Shown piece by piece: positions 16,585 to 25,626 of a stretch of 64,000 nt of DNA (positions are counted from its first letter, which is position 1; each line of letters starts with the position of its first letter). The notes below the pieces were generated by a model. It searched no databases, was not told the origin of the DNA, and saw only the letters and a program-made list of their open reading frames with translations. The position numbers and the translations under genes were made by a program. Source of the stretch: Bifidobacterium myosotis (GTDB taxonomy: Bacteria; Actinomycetota; Actinomycetes; Actinomycetales; Bifidobacteriaceae); assembly GCF_002259745.1 (NCBI RefSeq), contig NZ_MWWW01000016.1:1-64000 (forward strand), given 5' to 3'.

Positions 16585-19218
16585 ATGAGTGAAACGCCTG
16601 ATATCAATGACGCAATCAAAGATTTTCCGCGCCGCAAGGCCCGTACGCTGCGGTTCTCCTGCGGTGCTCCCCGTTCCGCACGCGTGATCGGCGACGGCTC
16701 GCGCGCCTTGTTCCTGCGCTCGGATGGCCCCGAGGATCTGGTCACCGCACTGTGGATGAGCTGGTTTGATGCCGCCGGCGAGCATCACGAGACCAAGCTC
16801 GCCGACCCGCGCGACCTGCTGGGCGCGGTCGCCGACAGCGAGGACGTGCCGGCCGAGGAGCGGGCCCGCCGCGAACGCGCCCGTGAGGGCGGCGCCGGCA
16901 TCGTCAGCTATTCGGTCTCCGACGCCGGCGATCGCGTGGCCTTCACCATCAACGGCCGTCTCTATCTGAGCGAGATCGGCGAGCAGGCCGCGGACGGCGC
17001 GCCCGTCGCCCGAACCCGCGAGCTGGCCGGCGCCTGGCTGGACGAGGACCCGCAGATGTACGCGCCGGTGCTCAACCCGCGCATCTCCCCTGACGGCACG
17101 CATGTGCTGTACACCACCGGCTCCTACCTCATGCTGGTGGATATCGGCGATTGGCCGGACGACGCGGCGGATGCCGCCGATGTCATCGCCGAGGAGCCGG
17201 CCGGCGAGGTGGCCGACGGCGTGGAGGTCGAATCGGATGCCGTCGAGGAGGCGTTGAGCGAGGGCCTGTACGGCGAGGATGACGAGGATGACGACGTCGC
17301 CATTGACGCGGCGGAGGGCGACGATGCGACGCTCGACGACCGCATCACCGCGATCTATGGCGTCTCCGTGGAGGACGAGGACGGCAATCCGGCCGAAAAC
17401 ACCTGGAAAATCGGCCTTGCGGAGTTCGTGGCCGGCGAGGAGATGGACCGTTACGACGGTTTCTGGTGGTCCCCGGACTCCCAGCATGTGCTGTTCGAGT
17501 CGTTCGACACCGCCGACGAGCCGATCTGGTACATCAGCGATCCGGCCGATCCGGAACAGCCGGCCGTCGGCCGTCGCTACCCGCGTGCGCTGACCCGCAA
17601 CGCCGACGTCTACCTCACCGTCATCGCGCTCGCGTTCGACGAGGACGACCGGTACGTCGGCATCACCGCCAACGCGGATGTGGAATGGGACCGTGAGGCT
17701 TACGAATACGTAGGCGCCGTGAGCTGGAGCCGCGGCCATGACCCGCTCGTGCTGGTGCAGAACCGCCGTCAGACCCGCGATCAGGTGCTGGAGGTGGCCG
17801 TTGCCGCCGCCGAAGCCGACGATTTCGCCGCCGCTGATTCCGTGGAGTCCTCTGAGTCGGCTGATTCCGCCGAGTCCGTCGCCGATCAGCCAGCGGCATG
17901 GCCCGCGTTCGGCGCGACCCGCGTGCTGGAGGAACACGCCAATGACCAGTGGATCGATCTGGTCGCCGGCACCCCCGCCTTCACGCCGGACGGTCGCCTG
18001 GTCTGCGCGCTCAACGACATGGAGGCCGACACCAACCGTCTGACCGTGGACGGCCGCCCGTTCACCCCCGCCGGTTGGAACGTGCGCTCGGTGCTGCATG
18101 TGGATGACGCCGGCGTCGTCGCCGTGGTGCAGCGCGAACCCGATCTTGCCGGGCCGATGCCGGACGTCTGGCAGGCGCGCGGCGGCGAGCATGACGCCCG
18201 CAGCTTCGACGTGGTGCTCTTCGACTTCGACGACGCCGTGCCGCCCACCCCGTACACCACGCGCCCCGGCGTGTGGACCGCTTCGTGGGGCTCACGAGGC
18301 GTGGTGCTTTCCGGCCGGGATATGGACCACATCCGTGCGCAGATGACGCACAGCGTCGGCGACGGCTTGTCCGCCGACATCGCCAATGACGCCGACACCC
18401 CCGGTTTCACGCCGAACGTGTACTTCGCGCGCCTTGGCGAGCACCGCCTGTACACGGCGATCGTCGCGCCGAGCCCGTCCAGCCCGTACGCGCACGCCGA
18501 GAAACTGCCGGTGCTCATGAAGCCGTACGGCGGCCCCGGTTTCCAGCAGGTGGTGGATTCGCAGTCGTACTACTACGAGAGCCAGTGGTGGGCCGATCAG
18601 GGCTTCCTCGTGGTCACCGCGGACGGCCGCGGCACCACCGGTCGTGGCCCGGTCTGGGATCGCGCGATCTTCGAGGACATGAAGGACGTGACGCTGGCCG
18701 ATCAGGTGGAGGCCGTGCAGGCGCTGCCGGATGCCGTCAAGGCGCTCAACGAGGCGGCCGAATCCGGTGATGCGGCGACCGCAACCATCCCCGCCCCCGA
18801 TCTCGACAAGGTGTGCATGATCGGCTGGTCGTACGGCGGATTCCTCTCCTCGCTCGCCGTGCTCGATGCGCCGGACGTGTTCAAGGCCGCGTGCGCCGGC
18901 GCCCCGCCCACCGACTGGACGCTGTACGACACCCACTACACCGAGCGGTATCTGGGCCTCGACCCCGAGGTGTACCGCCGCAACGGCATCATCCAGGACG
19001 CGCCGAAACTCAGCCGTCCCTTGATGCTCATCCACGGGTTCGCGGACGACAACGTGACCATCGCCCACAGCCTGCGCCTCTCCCAGGCGCTCATGGCCGC
19101 GGGCAGGCCCCACACCTACCTGCCGCTCACGGGCATCACCCACATGACCAACGACGAGACCGTGGCCGAGAACCTGCTCACCCTCCAGCGCGACTTCCTT
19201 AAGGACGCCTTGGCGTAG
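16585..19218 (+). CDS. S9 family peptidase (DPP IV / prolyl oligopeptidase type)
   Basis: An 877-residue cytoplasmic serine peptidase expected to trim short or proline-containing peptides. The N-terminal two thirds resemble a beta-propeller (ISPDGTHVLYTTG, WSPDSQHVLFESFD, GVWTASWGSRGVVLSG). It is interrupted by two acidic Ala/Asp/Glu-rich insertions around residues 190-250 and 410-435. The C-terminal alpha/beta-hydrolase domain holds the triad: Ser749 in GWSYGG, Asp821/Asp822 in HGFADDN, and His853 in GITHMT. There is no signal peptide. The acidic insertions are probably surface loops typical of bifidobacterial homologues. Confidence 0.92.
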   Translation: MSETPDINDAIKDFPRRKARTLRFSCGAPRSARVIGDGSRALFLRSDGPEDLVTALWMSWFDAAGEHHETKLADPRDLLGAVADSEDVPAEERARRERAREGGAGIVSYSVSDAGDRVAFTINGRLYLSEIGEQAADGAPVARTRELAGAWLDEDPQMYAPVLNPRISPDGTHVLYTTGSYLMLVDIGDWPDDAADAADVIAEEPAGEVADGVEVESDAVEEALSEGLYGEDDEDDDVAIDAAEGDDATLDDRITAIYGVSVEDEDGNPAENTWKIGLAEFVAGEEMDRYDGFWWSPDSQHVLFESFDTADEPIWYISDPADPEQPAVGRRYPRALTRNADVYLTVIALAFDEDDRYVGITANADVEWDREAYEYVGAVSWSRGHDPLVLVQNRRQTRDQVLEVAVAAAEADDFAAADSVESSESADSAESVADQPAAWPAFGATRVLEEHANDQWIDLVAGTPAFTPDGRLVCALNDMEADTNRLTVDGRPFTPAGWNVRSVLHVDDAGVVAVVQREPDLAGPMPDVWQARGGEHDARSFDVVLFDFDDAVPPTPYTTRPGVWTASWGSRGVVLSGRDMDHIRAQMTHSVGDGLSADIANDADTPGFTPNVYFARLGEHRLYTAIVAPSPSSPYAHAEKLPVLMKPYGGPGFQQVVDSQSYYYESQWWADQGFLVVTADGRGTTGRGPVWDRAIFEDMKDVTLADQVEAVQALPDAVKALNEAAESGDAATATIPAPDLDKVCMIGWSYGGFLSSLAVLDAPDVFKAACAGAPPTDWTLYDTHYTERYLGLDPEVYRRNGIIQDAPKLSRPLMLIHGFADDNVTIAHSLRLSQALMAAGRPHTYLPLTGITHMTNDETVAENLLTLQRDFLKDALA

Positions 19219-19320
19219 GCCGTCGCGGACGGGATGCCGTGGGCCGGCCGCGACGATACACCATCGCGCGGCCTGCCCAATAATGCCCGCCATCCCGTCG
19301 TCTGCCCTAAGATGGGTGGC

Positions 19321-20412
19321 ATGCAGGTGACGATGATCGACGAATCGAAATACGCCGAAACCATGACGAATCTGGTGCTGCCCGCCTTGGCCCAATGCCG
19401 GGAGGAAGGGTGGTTCGACCCGTCGTCGGCCGAGCGCGCGGCCGGTCTGGAGCCGCTGGCCGGCGAGGCCATCGGCGGCGGGCATCCCGGCCAGCTGCAC
19501 TATCTGTGCTACGACGCCGCCAAGTTCGACGCGATTCGCGAGCAGGGGGCGACCGCCACCTTCCGCGGAGCCATCGTCATCAGCCACGGATTCACCGAGT
19601 TCGCCGACAAATACAACGAACTCATCTGGTACTTCCTGCTCGCCGGCTATTCGGTGTGCGTGCTGGACCATCGGGGCCACGGCAAGTCCGCCCGCAACGT
19701 GGACAACCACTGCATGGTGTGGATCGATGATTGGCGCCGGTATGTGGTCGATCTCGCCGCCTTCTCCCAGACTATCGGCCAGCAGTACGCGGCCGGCCTG
19801 CCGATCAACCTGTTCTGTCATTCGATGGGCGGCGGCATCGGGGCCGCGGTGCTTGAGCAGTACCCCACGCTGTTCGACAAGGCCGTGCTTTCCGCGCCGA
19901 TGATCGCCCCCGCGACCGGCATGCCGCTGCGGGTGGCCCGCGTGCTGGTCAGCGCGCTATGCGGGCTCGGGTTTGGCAGGAAGCGCGTGTTCGGACAGAG
20001 CGACTTCACCCCCGAATTCTCGATGAAGGGCAACGAGGGCGCCTCCGAAGCCCGCGAACGCTGGTATTTCAAGCTGCGCTGCGACAATCCGGAATACCAG
20101 ACATACTGCGCGTCGTTCGAGTGGGTGCGTCAGGCGCTCAAGCTCAGCCGGGCGCTGCTCAGCCCCTCGGCATGCGCCGAAGTGGAGACGCCGGTGCTGC
20201 TGTTCCAGGCGGGGAGGGACATCTGGGTGCTCAACAAGCCGCAGAACCGGTTCATCGACCTCATCAAGGACGGCGGCGACGAGGCGACCCTGGTCCGGTT
20301 CCCCGAATCGCGCCACGAGATCTTCTCGATGCCCAACAGCACCTACAAGCCCTATCTGGAGCGGATTCTCGCCTTCTTCGACGACCCGATGATCGCCAGC
20401 GCCTCGTACTGA
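19321..20412 (+). CDS. Alpha/beta hydrolase (lysophospholipase / monoacylglycerol lipase-like)
   Basis: About 363 residues. A serine hydrolase with oxyanion region VISHGFTEFADKY, LDHRGHGKSARN, the nucleophile in CHSMGGGIGAAVL, an acid in LFQAGRDIWV and the histidine in ESRHEIFSM. This is the layout of monoacylglycerol lipases and lysophospholipase L2. Those cleave one acyl chain from glycerolipids, but the substrate here is unproven. The longer frame from 19234 lacks a ribosome site. The ATG at 19321 follows GGGTGG, and 19333 is also possible. It starts 102 bases after the peptidase stop and may be co-transcribed or have its own promoter (TAAGAT near 19310). Confidence 0.85.
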   Translation: MQVTMIDESKYAETMTNLVLPALAQCREEGWFDPSSAERAAGLEPLAGEAIGGGHPGQLHYLCYDAAKFDAIREQGATATFRGAIVISHGFTEFADKYNELIWYFLLAGYSVCVLDHRGHGKSARNVDNHCMVWIDDWRRYVVDLAAFSQTIGQQYAAGLPINLFCHSMGGGIGAAVLEQYPTLFDKAVLSAPMIAPATGMPLRVARVLVSALCGLGFGRKRVFGQSDFTPEFSMKGNEGASEARERWYFKLRCDNPEYQTYCASFEWVRQALKLSRALLSPSACAEVETPVLLFQAGRDIWVLNKPQNRFIDLIKDGGDEATLVRFPESRHEIFSMPNSTYKPYLERILAFFDDPMIASASY

Positions 20413-20450
20413 TATCGGAGGCGATGCGGCGGACGCTGTTGGGCCATAGC

Positions 20451-20557
20451 GGTTCCCCTCCTTGAGGGGAGCCGTTTGAGTTTCGGGTTTCTCGCGTCCT
20501 TCCTGGCTAGCGGCTCCCTCCTTGAGGGGAGCTGTCGCCGCAGGCGACTGAGGGGAG
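20451..20557. repeat. Two copies of a dispersed CTCCCCTC hairpin
   Basis: GGTTCCCCTCC/GGGGAGCC forms a hairpin at 20451-20473. A longer copy at 20512-20557 adds a GTCGCCGCAGGCGAC stem and ends AGGGGAG. Related cores appear at 43425-43467, 44514-44560, 48912-48957 and 61113-61155. Nothing else is seen in the 20413-20696 gap. Confidence 0.65.
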
Positions 20558-20696
20558 AAGTAGCGAGCAAGGGGTCAATGCAGCCGTCATCGGCCCCGAC
20601 TCAACTACGTAGCCGAGTGTTGCTCTTCATCTAGAGTTCACTTTGCATCCATCTTTCGGTCCAACGCATTTCAGTCGGCGGGAGAACAATGGAAGT

Positions 20697-22385
20697 ATGG
20701 GCATCATGTCTTCTCTTCGCCGTCGCGCAGTTGCGGTCGCCGCTGTGATCGCTGCCGCCTCGTTTGCGCTTGCCGGTTGCTCCACTCAGCAGAACGAAAC
20801 CAATGGTAGCGGTGTCTCCGACACCAACACACAGACGTTCACCCCGGCGGATGGCAAGCCCACCGCCACCCTCTCCGTGGCCTCCGGCTCGGAGAACAAA
20901 GAGGTCGCCGCGGCGATCCAGAAGGCCGCTGACCAGTCCAAGGTGGCCATCACCATGCACTACATGGGCTCGCTCGAAATCATGAACGCGCTCAAGAAGG
21001 GCGGCGAGAACTTCGACGCCGTCTGGCCCGCCTCCTCGATGTGGATCTCGATGGGAGACACCAAGCACATCGTCAAGGACGCCACCAGCACCTCGACCAC
21101 CCCGATCGTGTTCGGCATCGCCAAGTCCAAGGCCGTCGAACTTGGCTGGGCGGACGCCAACGGCACCACCAAGCCCGTGAAGACCACGGACATCATCGAC
21201 GCCGTCAAATCCGGCAAACTCAAGTTCTCGATGACCTCCGCCACCCAGTCGAACTCCGGCGCCTCCGCATACCTCGCCTTTATGACTGCCCTGCGCGGCG
21301 GCGAAGGCCCGCTCACCGACGCCGACCTCGCCAACCAGACCCTGAAGGACCAGGTCAAGACGCTGCTGACGGGCGTGGACCGCTCCTCTGGCTCCTCGGA
21401 CTGGCTCAAGGATATGGTCGTGGCCAACCCGGACCGCTTTGATTCGATGGTCAACTACGAATCGCTGGTCATTCAGGCGAACAAGACCCTCGAGAAGAAC
21501 GGCCATGACCCGTTGCTCGCCGTCTACCCGGCCGACGGCATCGCCATCTCCGACTCGCCGCTCGGCTACGTGGACCGCGGCCAGAACCTCAAGTCCGCCT
21601 TCGACTCCTTCGCCAAGGCGCTCGCCGCCAAGGACTCCAAGCTGGAGTTCGAGCGCGCCGGTCGCCGCACCGGTCTCGGCGGCGTGCTCGCGTACGCCTC
21701 GGACAGCAAGGTCAAGGAATCCTTCCGCGCCGATTGGGGCATCAACACCGACGGCTCGGCCCTGAAGACCATCGCTCTGCCCGCCGCGTCCGTGATCAAC
21801 AGCGCGCTCAACGTCTACCAGACCGCGCTGCGCAAACCCAGCTGGACCGTGTGGGTGGTGGACTACTCCGGTTCCATGTACGGCGAAGGCAAGGACGGCG
21901 TGGTCAAGGGCCTGAACGCCGCGCTCGATCCGGCCCAGGCCAAGGCCTCGTACATCGAGCCCGGGGACGACGACGTGAACATCCTCATCCCCTTCGAATC
22001 CGAGGCGCACAGCCCGATCAAGGCCAACGGCCAGAACACCGGCAAACTGCTGAACGAGGCGCAGAGCACCGAAGCATCGGGCGGCACGGACATCTATCTC
22101 GGTCTTGAATCGGCCCTCGAACAGTTGCCGGATGAGTCGGAGGCCGCCAAGTACACCACCGCCATCGTGCTCATGACCGATGGCCGTTCGGAGACCGGCA
22201 GCCGTTCCCGCTTTGAAAGCGACTACAAGAACGACAATCTGGATCTGCCGATCTTCTCGATCATGTTCGGTGACGCCGACCCGAGCCAGCTCAAGGAACT
22301 CGCCACGCTCAGCAACGCGAAGGTGTTCGACGGCCGGTCCGGTGATCTGGCCTCCGTGTTCCGTCAGGTCAAGGGCTTCAACTGA
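20697..22385 (+). CDS. Lipoprotein with substrate-binding-like and von Willebrand A domains
   Basis: About 562 residues. A signal peptide ends in the lipobox LAGC, so it should be a membrane-anchored lipoprotein. Residues about 45-340 resemble a type 2 periplasmic binding protein (TLSVASGSENKEV, FDAVWPASSMWI, FSMTSATQSNSGASAYLAFM). The rest is a VWA domain with an intact MIDAS motif (VVDYSGSMYG, SGGTDIYLGL, LMTDGRSETG), which would bind a divalent metal and a protein ligand. It is the first gene of a four-gene set with XpaC, a second binding protein and TelA. The ATG at 20706 is an alternative start. The function is unknown. Confidence 0.85.
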   Translation: MGIMSSLRRRAVAVAAVIAAASFALAGCSTQQNETNGSGVSDTNTQTFTPADGKPTATLSVASGSENKEVAAAIQKAADQSKVAITMHYMGSLEIMNALKKGGENFDAVWPASSMWISMGDTKHIVKDATSTSTTPIVFGIAKSKAVELGWADANGTTKPVKTTDIIDAVKSGKLKFSMTSATQSNSGASAYLAFMTALRGGEGPLTDADLANQTLKDQVKTLLTGVDRSSGSSDWLKDMVVANPDRFDSMVNYESLVIQANKTLEKNGHDPLLAVYPADGIAISDSPLGYVDRGQNLKSAFDSFAKALAAKDSKLEFERAGRRTGLGGVLAYASDSKVKESFRADWGINTDGSALKTIALPAASVINSALNVYQTALRKPSWTVWVVDYSGSMYGEGKDGVVKGLNAALDPAQAKASYIEPGDDDVNILIPFESEAHSPIKANGQNTGKLLNEAQSTEASGGTDIYLGLESALEQLPDESEAAKYTTAIVLMTDGRSETGSRSRFESDYKNDNLDLPIFSIMFGDADPSQLKELATLSNAKVFDGRSGDLASVFRQVKGFN

Positions 22386-22473
22386 TGGGGCAAGCGATGG
22401 GCCGTTCGGCGGGTCGGTCGGCTGACGGACCGGCCCACCCGCCGATGGGTCGCACGACAGAGGGGAGATAAGC

Positions 22474-23166
22474 ATGCTGCAGGTGATATGCGGATTCGTG
22501 GCCGGACTGCTGTTCGCCGGATTGGGCTTCTGGCTCGCCGGCGGCGGCGTGGTGGGCCTCGTGGTGGCCGTGGTGCTCGCCGCGCTCGGATACGTGGCGG
22601 CCTCCACCCTGACCGAGCCCGAGCGCCGCATCGGCAAGATGCTCGCCTCCGCCCTGCCCAACGGTCAGAAGGCGGCGGACGCCATCGACGCGGCCAACGC
22701 GCGGCTCAACAACATCAACATGCTGACCCGTCAGGTGCGCGACCCCGTGGTGCGCAAGGAGGCCAACGACTTCGTGGTGGCCACTCAGGATCTTGTCAAA
22801 TACGTGACCCGTGACCCCTCCGCCTACCAGACGCTGCGCCATTACATCACCGTGTACGGCGAGCAGACCGAGAAGCTGCTGCGCTCGTACGTGGACGTTG
22901 AGAGCTCGGGCGCGCACGACCAGATCGCCAAGGCGCGTCAGGAGACCATCGAGGCGCTGCAGGTGCTCGAACAGACCGCGGCCGGCGAGCTGAGCCGGGC
23001 CGTGAGCTCCAAGACGCTCGGCATCGCCGCGGATTCCGACGCCATCCAGCGGCTCGCGCGCATGGACGGATACGACACGGATACGGCCGTCGCCGAGAAA
23101 GCCGCATCGGCTGCATCGGCTGAAGCGGCTGAAGCGTCCAAGGAGCCCAGGGAAGGGGCACAATGA
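22474..23166 (+). CDS. XpaC-like (5-bromo-4-chloroindolyl phosphate hydrolysis family) membrane protein
   Basis: A 230-residue protein with two adjacent N-terminal hydrophobic segments (about 2-45). A helical, probably cytoplasmic part follows (PERRIGKMLASALPNGQKAADAIDAANARLNNI, VTRDPSAYQTLRHYITVYGEQTEKLL). This matches the XpaC family, named from a Bacillus gene affecting X-phos hydrolysis and regularly found next to telA. The Ala/Glu-rich tail is low complexity. The stop overlaps the next start by 4 bases (ATGA). Biochemical activity is unproven in the family. A structural partner of TelA is the best guess. Confidence 0.78.
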   Translation: MLQVICGFVAGLLFAGLGFWLAGGGVVGLVVAVVLAALGYVAASTLTEPERRIGKMLASALPNGQKAADAIDAANARLNNINMLTRQVRDPVVRKEANDFVVATQDLVKYVTRDPSAYQTLRHYITVYGEQTEKLLRSYVDVESSGAHDQIAKARQETIEALQVLEQTAAGELSRAVSSKTLGIAADSDAIQRLARMDGYDTDTAVAEKAASAASAEAAEASKEPREGAQ

Positions 23167-24269
23167 AACTCTCCAAATCGAAGATCATCGGACTGATCGC
23201 GCTCTTGGCGGTCGTGGCCGTGGTGGGCGGCACGCTGGTGTGGCGGCAGGCCCAGCCCAAGCCGGCGGCCCCCGTCGAGCAGGTGAAGATCACCGGATAC
23301 CTCGGCGGCGAGAAGATCGGCCTGTTCGACGACCCGAAGTTCCAGGAGGCCGCCGCCAAGCAGGGCATCGACATCGACTACCGCAAGGCCGGTTCGCTGG
23401 CCATGATGGACGCTGACCGTTCCGGTATGGACTACCTGTTCCCCTCCTCGCGTGCGGCAGTCGAATACGGCAACGCCAAGGGCGTCAAGGCCGAACAGAG
23501 CGACATCGCTTTCAACTCGCCGATCGTGCTCTACTCGCATAAGGCCGTGGTGGACGGGCTCGTCTCCGGCGGGCTCATCACCAAGGACGGTTCCGGCGCG
23601 TACCACATGGACATGGCCAAGGCCGTCGAGGCCATGAAGGGCAACAAGACATGGGCCGATGTCGGCTATCAGGCCGGCTACGGGCAGTTCCGCATCGACT
23701 CCACCGACCCGGTCCAGTCGAACTCCGGCAACGAATACGCGGCGCTCATCGCCACCGTGCTCAACGGTGGACAGCCGGCCACGGTCGATTCCGTGACCCG
23801 CGACAGCGCCACCATCGCCGACATCTTCGCCAAATCAGGCTGGATGGAGACCTCCTCCGAGGACTCGTTCAACCAGTTCCTCACCTTGGGCGTCGGCTCC
23901 AAGCCGATGATGGTGGGCTATGAATCGCAGATTCTGGATCTGGCCGTGAACCAGCCAGACGCCTTCAAGCAGATCAAGGATGACGTGGTCATCGTCTATC
24001 CGACGCCGACCGTCTGGAGCACGCACACGCTCATGGCGCTGGACGACAAGGGTGTGAAACTGCTCAATCTGCTCAAGACACCCGAAATCCAGAAGCTGGC
24101 GTGGGAGCGTCACGGATTCCGCGCCGCCAACTTCGCAGGCACCGACTCGATCAGCCGTTTTGGCGTGAACGGCACGCTCGACCAGATTCCGGCCGTCTCC
24201 GAACTGCCCAACAACGACGCCATGCAGAAGCTCATCACCACACTCCAAGGCGTCCAAGCCAAGCAATAA
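23163..24269 (+). CDS. Membrane-anchored substrate-binding-like protein
   Basis: A 368-residue protein with an N-terminal signal anchor (about 8-28) but no lipobox cysteine, followed by a binding-protein fold. KITGYLGGEKIGLFDDP, SRSAVEYG-like and STDPVQSNSGNEYAAL stretches resemble the binding-protein half of the VWA lipoprotein upstream, including the QSNSG motif. The two look like paralogues with and without VWA. No ABC permease or ATPase accompanies them, so a scaffolding or sensing role is more likely than transport. It is translationally coupled to the XpaC gene. Confidence 0.75.
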   Translation: MKLSKSKIIGLIALLAVVAVVGGTLVWRQAQPKPAAPVEQVKITGYLGGEKIGLFDDPKFQEAAAKQGIDIDYRKAGSLAMMDADRSGMDYLFPSSRAAVEYGNAKGVKAEQSDIAFNSPIVLYSHKAVVDGLVSGGLITKDGSGAYHMDMAKAVEAMKGNKTWADVGYQAGYGQFRIDSTDPVQSNSGNEYAALIATVLNGGQPATVDSVTRDSATIADIFAKSGWMETSSEDSFNQFLTLGVGSKPMMVGYESQILDLAVNQPDAFKQIKDDVVIVYPTPTVWSTHTLMALDDKGVKLLNLLKTPEIQKLAWERHGFRAANFAGTDSISRFGVNGTLDQIPAVSELPNNDAMQKLITTLQGVQAKQ

Positions 24270-24289
24270 CAACAAGAAAGAAACCAATC

Positions 24290-25462
24290 ATGGCCAATCA
24301 AATCACCCTTGCGGACCTCGCCAAGGGCAACTCGCCCGTCACCAACCCGATGCTCGCCACCCAGTCAACCGGCGGCGACCTCGTGCCCAGCCCCTCCGAG
24401 GCGCAGGCCGTCGCCGCCCTGACCCCGGACCAGCAGATCGCCAAACTGCCGGCCGCGGACCAGCAGACGGTCAACCAGCTGGCCGGTCAGATCGACTTCA
24501 CCCGCGACGGCATCGAATCCAGCTATGGCAAGGACGCCCAGCGCGCCACCTCCACGTTCGCGGACGAGATCCTCTCCGACACCCGGTCCAAGGACACCGG
24601 CGAGGCCGGCGAGCTGCTCAACACCATGCTCGTGACCATCGATGAGGCCGAGCTCGGCGGCTTCCGCAAGATCCCGATCATCGGACAGGTCGCCGTCTCC
24701 ATCGACAAGCTGCGCCGCCGCTACCAGAAGGTCGACTCGCAGATCGACGAAATCATCACCAAGCTCGAGCGCGCACAGGCCAAGCTGGTGGCCGACATCT
24801 CGATGTATGAGACGATGTACGCCCAGAACGCGCAGCAGTACCGCGAGCTCAAGATCACCGTGCTGGCCGGCAAGAAGGCGCTCGCCGACTTCCGCGCCAA
24901 CCAGCTGCCGGCACTCGAGGCCGAGGCAGCCAAGAGCGGCGACCCGATGCAGGCCCAGCTGCTCAAGGACTTCAAGTCCAAGCTCGACCGCTTCGAGAAG
25001 CGACTGGACGACCTCGACCGCATCTCCGTGGTGACGTTGCAGACCGCCCCGCAGATCAAGATCATCCAGAACGCGGACCAGACCATCGTGGACAAGATCG
25101 ACACCACCATCTCCACCACCATCCCGGTGTGGAAGAGCCAGATGGTGATCGCGCTCGGTCTGTCCAACCAGCGCAAGGCCCTCGACCTGCAGAACAAGGC
25201 CGACGACGTGACCAACAAGCTGCTGCAGAAGAACGCCGCCGCCCTGCACAAGGGCGCCGTGGACGCCGAGAAGGCCAACCAGCGTTCCGTGGTGGAGATC
25301 GACACTTTGGAGAAGATCAACTCCGAGCTCATCGCCACCCTCAAGGAGACCGTGCAGATTCAGCGGGAAGGCAAGGCCAACCGCGAGGCCGCCCAGGTCA
25401 AGATGCGCCAGATCGAGTCCGACCTCAAGCGCGCCCTGCTGGAGAACGCCCAGCAGATGTGA
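24290..25462 (+). CDS. telA: Toxic anion resistance protein TelA
   Basis: A 390-residue cytoplasmic, strongly helical protein of the TelA/KlaA family. It has the characteristic segments TLLNTMLVTIDEAELG-like near residue 105, KIPIIGQVAVSIDKLRRRYQKVDSQIDEII, and VTLQTAPQIKIIQNADQ. Coiled-coil stretches dominate. The family is linked to tellurite and other envelope stress resistance, but the mechanism is not known. It begins 20 bases after the preceding stop with only an AAGAAAG ribosome site. It closes the four-gene set. Confidence 0.88.
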   Translation: MANQITLADLAKGNSPVTNPMLATQSTGGDLVPSPSEAQAVAALTPDQQIAKLPAADQQTVNQLAGQIDFTRDGIESSYGKDAQRATSTFADEILSDTRSKDTGEAGELLNTMLVTIDEAELGGFRKIPIIGQVAVSIDKLRRRYQKVDSQIDEIITKLERAQAKLVADISMYETMYAQNAQQYRELKITVLAGKKALADFRANQLPALEAEAAKSGDPMQAQLLKDFKSKLDRFEKRLDDLDRISVVTLQTAPQIKIIQNADQTIVDKIDTTISTTIPVWKSQMVIALGLSNQRKALDLQNKADDVTNKLLQKNAAALHKGAVDAEKANQRSVVEIDTLEKINSELIATLKETVQIQREGKANREAAQVKMRQIESDLKRALLENAQQM

Positions 25463-25530
25463 CCTGATTCACGCGGGGCCCGTTTACGGTTTCATGCCTG
25501 ACGGGTCGGTGACGGGGTCAGTCGCGATAC

Positions 25531-25571
25531 CGAAATGCCGGACAAGGCCGATGCCTGCGTCCGGCATTTCG
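25531..25571 (+). terminator. Hairpin terminator after telA
   Basis: Thirteen-base perfect arms CGAAATGCCGGAC and GTCCGGCATTTCG, 68 bases after the telA stop. The following sequence has only scattered Ts. Confidence 0.6.
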
Positions 25572-25626
25572 GCGTCTTGGAGCATGTAGAGTGGCCCCGG
25601 AACCGAGAATTGGGGAGGTGCGGCGC

